A DNA stretch of 64,000 bases from Isoetes taiwanensis (Eukaryota; Streptophyta; Lycopodiopsida; Isoetales; Isoetaceae). The position numbers and the translations under genes are program-made. The notes under the pieces are model-generated. The model had not been told where the DNA came from and did not search any database. It saw nothing but the letters and a program-made list of their open reading frames with translations. The stretch spans positions 7,156,118-7,220,117 of the forward strand of contig JAJEKV010000066.1 of the NCBI GenBank assembly GCA_021234155.1, given 5' to 3'. Of this stretch, positions 59,244-64,000 are shown one piece after another (the first letter of the stretch is position 1; every line of letters begins with the position of its first letter).

Positions 59244-61577
59244 TCAATGCCGTCCCGGAAGACACAACTGAGTCCGTGCATCCATAACCTCCTGGAGATA
59301 TGACCCCAACAAACCCACTGACGCTGTATTCAACAACTCATGCAACGGTTGGCCAGGCACTAGTAATCGAACATACCGCTCTCTGATATGGGCAAGTGGG
59401 GCAGATCTGGAGGGAGGCCAAGTTGACTCGCATGCCAATGAATTGGCAAAAAGTGTCGAGAGCATCCAGGTGACGTTGCAGGTCCTCTGGAGTATAGGCC
59501 AGGAGGTTGACATCGTCAGCATATATGAGTTGCCAGATTGTGTGATGCATGAGATGGGCGCCCGCACCTCCATGCTCAGAGAGCCAATCTTCCAGCTGGT
59601 CAATGTACATGCCAAATAGTGTGGGGGAGAGGGGGAAACCTTGACGCACTCCAATACTACTGATTACCGGCTGTTACGGCGATGTGATCTGGCTGAGCAT
59701 GCCCTCATACGGCCCTATACCTTTGCATTTTGCAAGTCAAGGGGAGTCCCGGTTGCCATAGTCCGTCCCATAACCTTGTCCCGGGCACTGTGTCAAAAGC
59801 TTTTACTTGCGAAATCCACCGAAACAACGATGCGGGTTTTGTGGGTGATTCTGCTATCCTCAATGAATATCATGCAGAGTGAAGATATGATCAATGGTGG
59901 AATGCGGGCGAAAACACACTTTGTGTGAGCTTCGCACATCTGCCTCCTCTGCCCATATTGTCGGCCATTTGCTCAGGATGCCGATAGCAGTTTGCAAAGA
60001 GAGGCTGACCATAATAGTACGATAGTTGGCGGGCATTGAGGGTGCCCTGCCTTGTATATGGGCACAACTCTACTAGTGGTCCACTGTGGAGGGAAGCCTT
60101 CTTGCAATGCTTTGTTGAATAACGCCGTGAGAACATGCACCAATGGAGGCCCAGCCCATTTCAGAAGTTCCCCCTGCATGTCATCTAAATCTGCTGCCTT
60201 CCCATTAGCCAGACGTTGTAGGCCCATGATGACATCCCCCTCTGTGATGACCAGAGCCATGCCTACACGTGGAGGGGACTGGTGTCCCCCCCGCGGTCGT
60301 AAAAGGCTGTTGCAAATCTTGTACCCATTGCTCGAGGTGATGTTCCACGTGGGGGCACGTGCGGTCTTGCTCAATACCCTTCTCCAGAATGTCTTGGGGT
60401 GCCGATCTAGGAGACCAAACATTTGTTGCTGATGCTCTGCGAGGTAGCTAGCTTTCTTGTTCTTGAGGAAGGAGCGGTATTGACTGATGGCCTGTGGGCG
60501 GGAGGTGGGATCAGTGACTTGCCGGAGTGTGTGCTTGAGCTCCCGACACTCATCATCAAACCACATTGCGGGGGAAGGTGGTAGCGCTGAGGTTCACCGT
60601 GGCGACCCTCTCCCAAAGCATCTCTCGGCCATTTGTCGCCCGGGTGGAGTGTGCCATGGCATTCTTTGTTGAAGTGTGGGGAGTTGTAGCGGTCCTGCCA
60701 GGTCATGCTCAAGCAGCTGGGGATTGGTCCCCCCACGGTAGTCGGCGCTTGTTGGAGCACACAGGGTGTTGAGGCAATAGATGCAGGGGAGCTTGCCAAT
60801 GGAGATGCGAGCGAGGGGTGGTGGTGCGAGTCCACTTCCTCGTCCCGAGTGTCTGTTCCAGTGGAAAAATAGGCAACCAGGTGCAGATCCTGTTCCTCAA
60901 CCAGCAGATAATCCACCACACTGGAGCCGCCTCCCTTGGTTCTCCTGTCTACAAGTGCAGCAGCTGGAAGATGGCCATTGTGCCAACCCATTACAAATAA
61001 CCAGGTCAAAGATCAGCAATAACAACTGCCTGCCATAGGGCGAAATATGGTTGTCGTCTGACACCCTTGACCAAGCCATCTCTGCGGGGTTCAGCTGCAA
61101 AACGTCCTCTGCCAAGGGCTCAAATTTTGGGACCTGCTCGGCTCCTGTGTGTGCATTAAAGTCGTCGAGCAACATAACCTTGCCCAACTGTCTGTGCTGC
61201 TGTATGTCATCATATAGATCGACATAGGGCTCCAATCTATCCACATCTGAATGAGTGTTATAAAAGTTGCTCTCGGCATGTGGAAAGTAGCATACTGCTT
61301 TGAAGAGAATCTTTGCCATTGTCATCTTTTGCCGCACCCCACAAGTATCGATTGTACACATCTGCGAAAAAGGACCGACTGCCCAAGGTTGCGATAGTAG
61401 CCGCAACCCGCATGTCCTCGCTTGCCTATGCACTCATTGAACAGAAATGCGGCACAGGAGGTTAAGGCAGCACGTACCGCATGTTTCCATGAGAAAATGA
61501 GATCCATATCGATGCAATAGAGTTGAGACTCTCCCCTTTACGCCAAGGGAAGCCCCCGAGCAATTCCAAGATACCAT
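59244..61577 (-). pseudogene. LINE ORF2, copy 2: endonuclease and reverse transcriptase
   Basis: Starts MVSWNC, typical of LINE apurinic-type endonucleases. A later frame (61433-60897) has FKAVCYFPHAE, the catalytic-region motif LLDDFNAHTG (usually GDFNA) and YGRQLL...ICNG. RT follows: WFDDECRELKHTLRQV, LQRLANGKAADLDDMQGELL and WTTSRVVPIYKAG in 60566-59973, then GVRQGFPLSPTLFGMYIDQL and the catalytic YADD (59512-59523) in 59649-59338. Translation then runs into the C-terminal RERYVRLLVPGQPLHELLN only after a deletion and frame change, so the RT thumb and most of the zinc-binding end are missing. It would nick DNA and reverse-transcribe LINE RNA if intact; it is not intact. Coordinates are given on the minus strand, running from 61577 down to 59244. 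Confidence 0.85.
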
Positions 61578-61788
61578 CCCGGAGGCACGTTCCTATTTGT
61601 TGGCATTTGATGTAGGCGGCTCGATGGTCTGTTCGGTTCGCGGGGAAACAGTGTGTGGCGCTGGCGGCGATTCGCCAGCGATTGGCGCCCAGGCGCAGCA
61701 GGAGGTGCGATGGGGTTCTGGGTGGCGATAGCGTGAGTGGCGGCAGCTTGGCGCATTGCATCGGTGACCTCGGCAGCCCGCCTAAAAA

Positions 61789-63151
61789 TCACGAAGCCTC
61801 GGATCGAGCTGCGGCATCCCCTCGGCGATGGATGTCCCTGACTTGAGCCAGCTGCTGCCGGCGGGACTCCTGTTGCATCAGAGTAAGATCCTGGTCGACA
61901 TATAGAGTAGTCCCCTTCAATTGCCTACTCTGACGTAGAATTGCCTCACGCACTCGCATGTCTGCCACTGTGAAGGCGACAATGCGCGGGCGGTCTGTGC
62001 GTTGAGCCCCATGGCGGCTTGCTCGAACAATGTGCACTGCATTCTGAAATGCCATGTGAGATAGAATCTGATCCTGGATGCACTTGGTGAGATCCTCTCC
62101 TGCCTCCTCCGAGAGTCCACGTACCACCACATTATGATGCCGGCGGCCCTGCTCCTGCTCCTCACTGAGTTGCGGGGCAACATTAGCTGTCCCAGCAGGT
62201 GATGCCTGTTGCCTGGAGCGTGTGGGCTGTTCACAGCAAGGGCGGTGTGGTGTGCAAGATGGAGCAGGTGGTGTCTGTCTGCCTGTTTGGCGACTGGTGG
62301 GCTGTGGAACATGTGTGCTTCTCTGGCCCCGTGTTGCGGCCTCTGTTGCCTGGAGTCGGGAGCCTAGCTCCTGTTGAAATCTCTGCTGCTTGGCCAACCC
62401 ATTCGTGCACTGCTGTAAGTGTTCATGGACCTCGGCATGGAGGCCCCTGCCTTGCTGTGTAATGGTTGCTCGGAGCTCCTGTATCTCCTATGCCTGTGTC
62501 TCAGCCCTACTTTGTAGGGTTCTTAGCTCCCCGGGTGGCTGGGCCGGGGCGCCGGGCGTTACGTATTATGGTGGTAGACCCCTCAGCTTCTGACTTGAGG
62601 CAGGAGATAGTTGCCACTGTATCCTGCTCAACACCCTGCTCGTCCCGTGCCATAGTCTCTATGGTGGTGAGGAGGGAATCCACGCGAGCTCGGAAGTCAG
62701 CAAGGCCTTGCTTATCCTGTTGTCGCTCAAAGTGTGCCAAGCGTCTAACTGCTGCCACGCGGGTCCCCATCTCTGCAATCCGTTGCCTTTCCGCTGCCAA
62801 CTGTCTTTTGAGTACATGGGACGCCGAGGATTGTATCTCTGCTGCGAGTCCTGCAATCCGGGTTCTATTGCTCTCAATTTGTTCCTCCATTTGTTTCATG
62901 GCCCTCAAGTGCGCCTGTGTCGGGCTGGAGCAGCCTTCATCCATCTCCCGGGTCAATCTCATAGATTGGGCTTTCGCCCGGGCCTCCCTCCTCATGGAAG
63001 AGGTTTCTCCCTTGTCCTTGGTATCCGACCGGGGTCGTTTTCGCAGTGGTCCCTCCTCCTGGTTCTCCCAGGTGGCCGTGGGCTGGGGCTGGGGCTGGGG
63101 AATGTCTCCCTCTAAATGGGAGTCTGGGCAAGGGGCTACAGAAACGACCAT
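61789..63151 (-). pseudogene. LINE ORF1, copy 2: coiled coil plus RRM-like domain
   Basis: Two overlapping frames make one protein. 63151-62507 has a basic stretch (LRKRPRSDTKDKGETS) and a long coiled coil (MKQMEEQIESNRTRIAGLAA, VRRLAHFERQQDKQGL). 62397-61789 has a Gln-rich linker and an RRM-like core: NVVVRGLSEEAGEDL, RIVAFTVADMRVREAILR and LKGTTLYVDQDLT, resembling the RNP and C-terminal segments of L1 ORF1 proteins. Such proteins bind LINE RNA as trimers. The frame changes near 62500. The ORF ends just upstream of ORF2. Confidence 0.75.
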
Positions 63152-64000
63152 GAGGTTGTATGGTATGGAAGTGAATTGAGGTTATATTGAAGCAAATTAA
63201 ATGCAAAATAACTCGTGTATTTTTTATGTCATGCCACATCTAAAGCACTACTATTCACAGCCCTCCCCTGTGAGCCTGTTTATAAGCAATCTATAGCAGT
63301 GAACAAAATCCTGCTTGAGATATAGAATTTACAAATTGTCAGACTTCGTAAATAATAATATTCATTCTCTTCAGCAAAGTTCAATCCCTAGACTAATTTG
63401 CGACAGACTATTATCCAAGAAGCGACCAAACTGGAACACATGACATACATAATAAAAAGCACATTTTGAACTGCTAATGTTTCTGATAGTTCAATGTTTA
63501 ATAAACTTGCATGAATCCATTGCTTGGACTTATTGGTTCAACTTTCTTAAAACATTAAGTTCAGTCCCATTATGTGCATATATTGCAAAATTGCAAATAA
63601 AAAATGATGTTATGCATGGCCATTTTCGTCAAACACAGACACATTCTCCAGACTCCAGCTTGTCAGGCGCGATGTGCAAGAAATGACAGTTGTAGGAAAA
63701 GAATTGAAGGCTCTTTTAAAGATATAGGCATCTCCACATGGTTAACACCTTCATCTAGAATAAAACAATGGCTTGAGGAGACTCCTTGAGAAGTTTTACC
63801 GACAAAGGCATTAGAAGCTTGCCACAGAGCTTCAGGGAAAATATATAGAGATGGGGAGCAACAGATGGAGATTTATCGTAGAGATGTAGACTATGCATAG
63901 GGCTACTAATGTTAGTAAAACCATAAACAACTGGCTGAATTTGAAAAAAGCAAAGGTACCAGTCAGTTTCTAAAGGGCATAAAAAAACTCCCGACAGTAA
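63152..64000. other. 5' flank of LINE copy 2
   Basis: Matches 36349-37206, including the IKQWLEETP frame (63604-63789) and the following TKALEACHRASGKIY stretch. No recognised gene. Confidence 0.4.

Larger units (their letters stand above)
59085..63151 (-). mobile_element. L1-type LINE, copy 2
   Basis: Better preserved than copy 1. ORF1 (63151-61789), in two frames, encodes a coiled coil followed by an RRM-like domain. ORF2 from the ATG at 61577 encodes an endonuclease and reverse transcriptase. An internal deletion removes the part between the RT palm and the C-terminal zinc-binding region. The 3' UTR carries the CCTCGAAAAACC stem-loop and ends with ATTCTATTTTATTCTATACT near 59085. The LINE is the same family as the plus-strand remnant at 10.6-11.8 kb. 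Confidence 0.85.
51635..64000. repeat. Segmental duplication, copy 2 (cut by window end)
   Basis: Near-colinear with 24743-37206. Differences are dominated by short changes at CAG/CTG sites, plus a 103-base deletion in the copia RT relative to copy 1. Because it continues to the last base of the window, the repeated unit may span the whole ~26.9 kb period. Confidence 0.9.

Noticed and set aside
1-64000. CRISPR array or prokaryotic operon
   Set aside because: Direct repeats are irregular, with no spacer pattern, and everything else is plant-like with introns and retroelements.

Overview
The window is nuclear DNA of a land plant with a transposon-rich genome. The evidence is GT-AG introns, a SUVH-type SRA (YDG) gene, Ty1/copia and L1-type LINE remnants, LTRs followed by a primer-binding site of the plant initiator-Met tRNA type, MITEs, and long AT-rich stretches without genes. 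I cannot name the species or lineage. There is no rRNA, CRISPR array or bacterial-type operon, and I found no convincing tRNA gene. Most coding sequence is decayed. Layout: 1.1-2.7 kb, short candidate exons of an unrecognised minus-strand gene. 3.2-9.4 kb, the most unusual block: a divergent, decayed histone-H3-like gene (5619-7093, minus) and an unrecognised companion gene (3810-4937, minus). Each is preceded by a ~205-215 bp tandem spacer repeat carrying a ~70 bp foldback. The block is bounded by LTR end plus PBS plus leader sequences in opposite orientations, including a complete LTR at 7811-9412. 10.56-11.87 kb, the 3' end of a LINE. 12.66-14.6 kb, an SRA-domain protein without a SET domain, with a 5' UTR intron. 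14.9-24.7 kb, no secure gene but many short repeats, MITE-like elements and hairpins. 24.7-37.2 kb and 51.6-64.0 kb, two copies of one segment about 26.9 kb apart, each holding a truncated copia element, a minisatellite and a minus-strand LINE; the second copy runs off the window. 37.2-51.6 kb, the single-copy spacer between them, with local tandem duplications and no recognised gene. The histone-like gene keeps the H3 fold almost without gaps (αN through the C-terminal MPKD block) and starts with ARTNQIAR, like the H3 tail but without Lys4 and Lys9. Roughly 290 charged, partly coiled-coil residues separate the tail from the fold. It carries a nonsense codon, three apparent frameshifts and a MITE. 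The SRA gene 5 kb away belongs to a family that works on H3K9-methylated chromatin, but linkage is the only reason to connect them. The two segment copies differ very often at CAG/CTG sites, sometimes by indels, which suggests base-calling errors at CHG-methylated DNA. Many frameshifts in the transposons should therefore not be read at face value.
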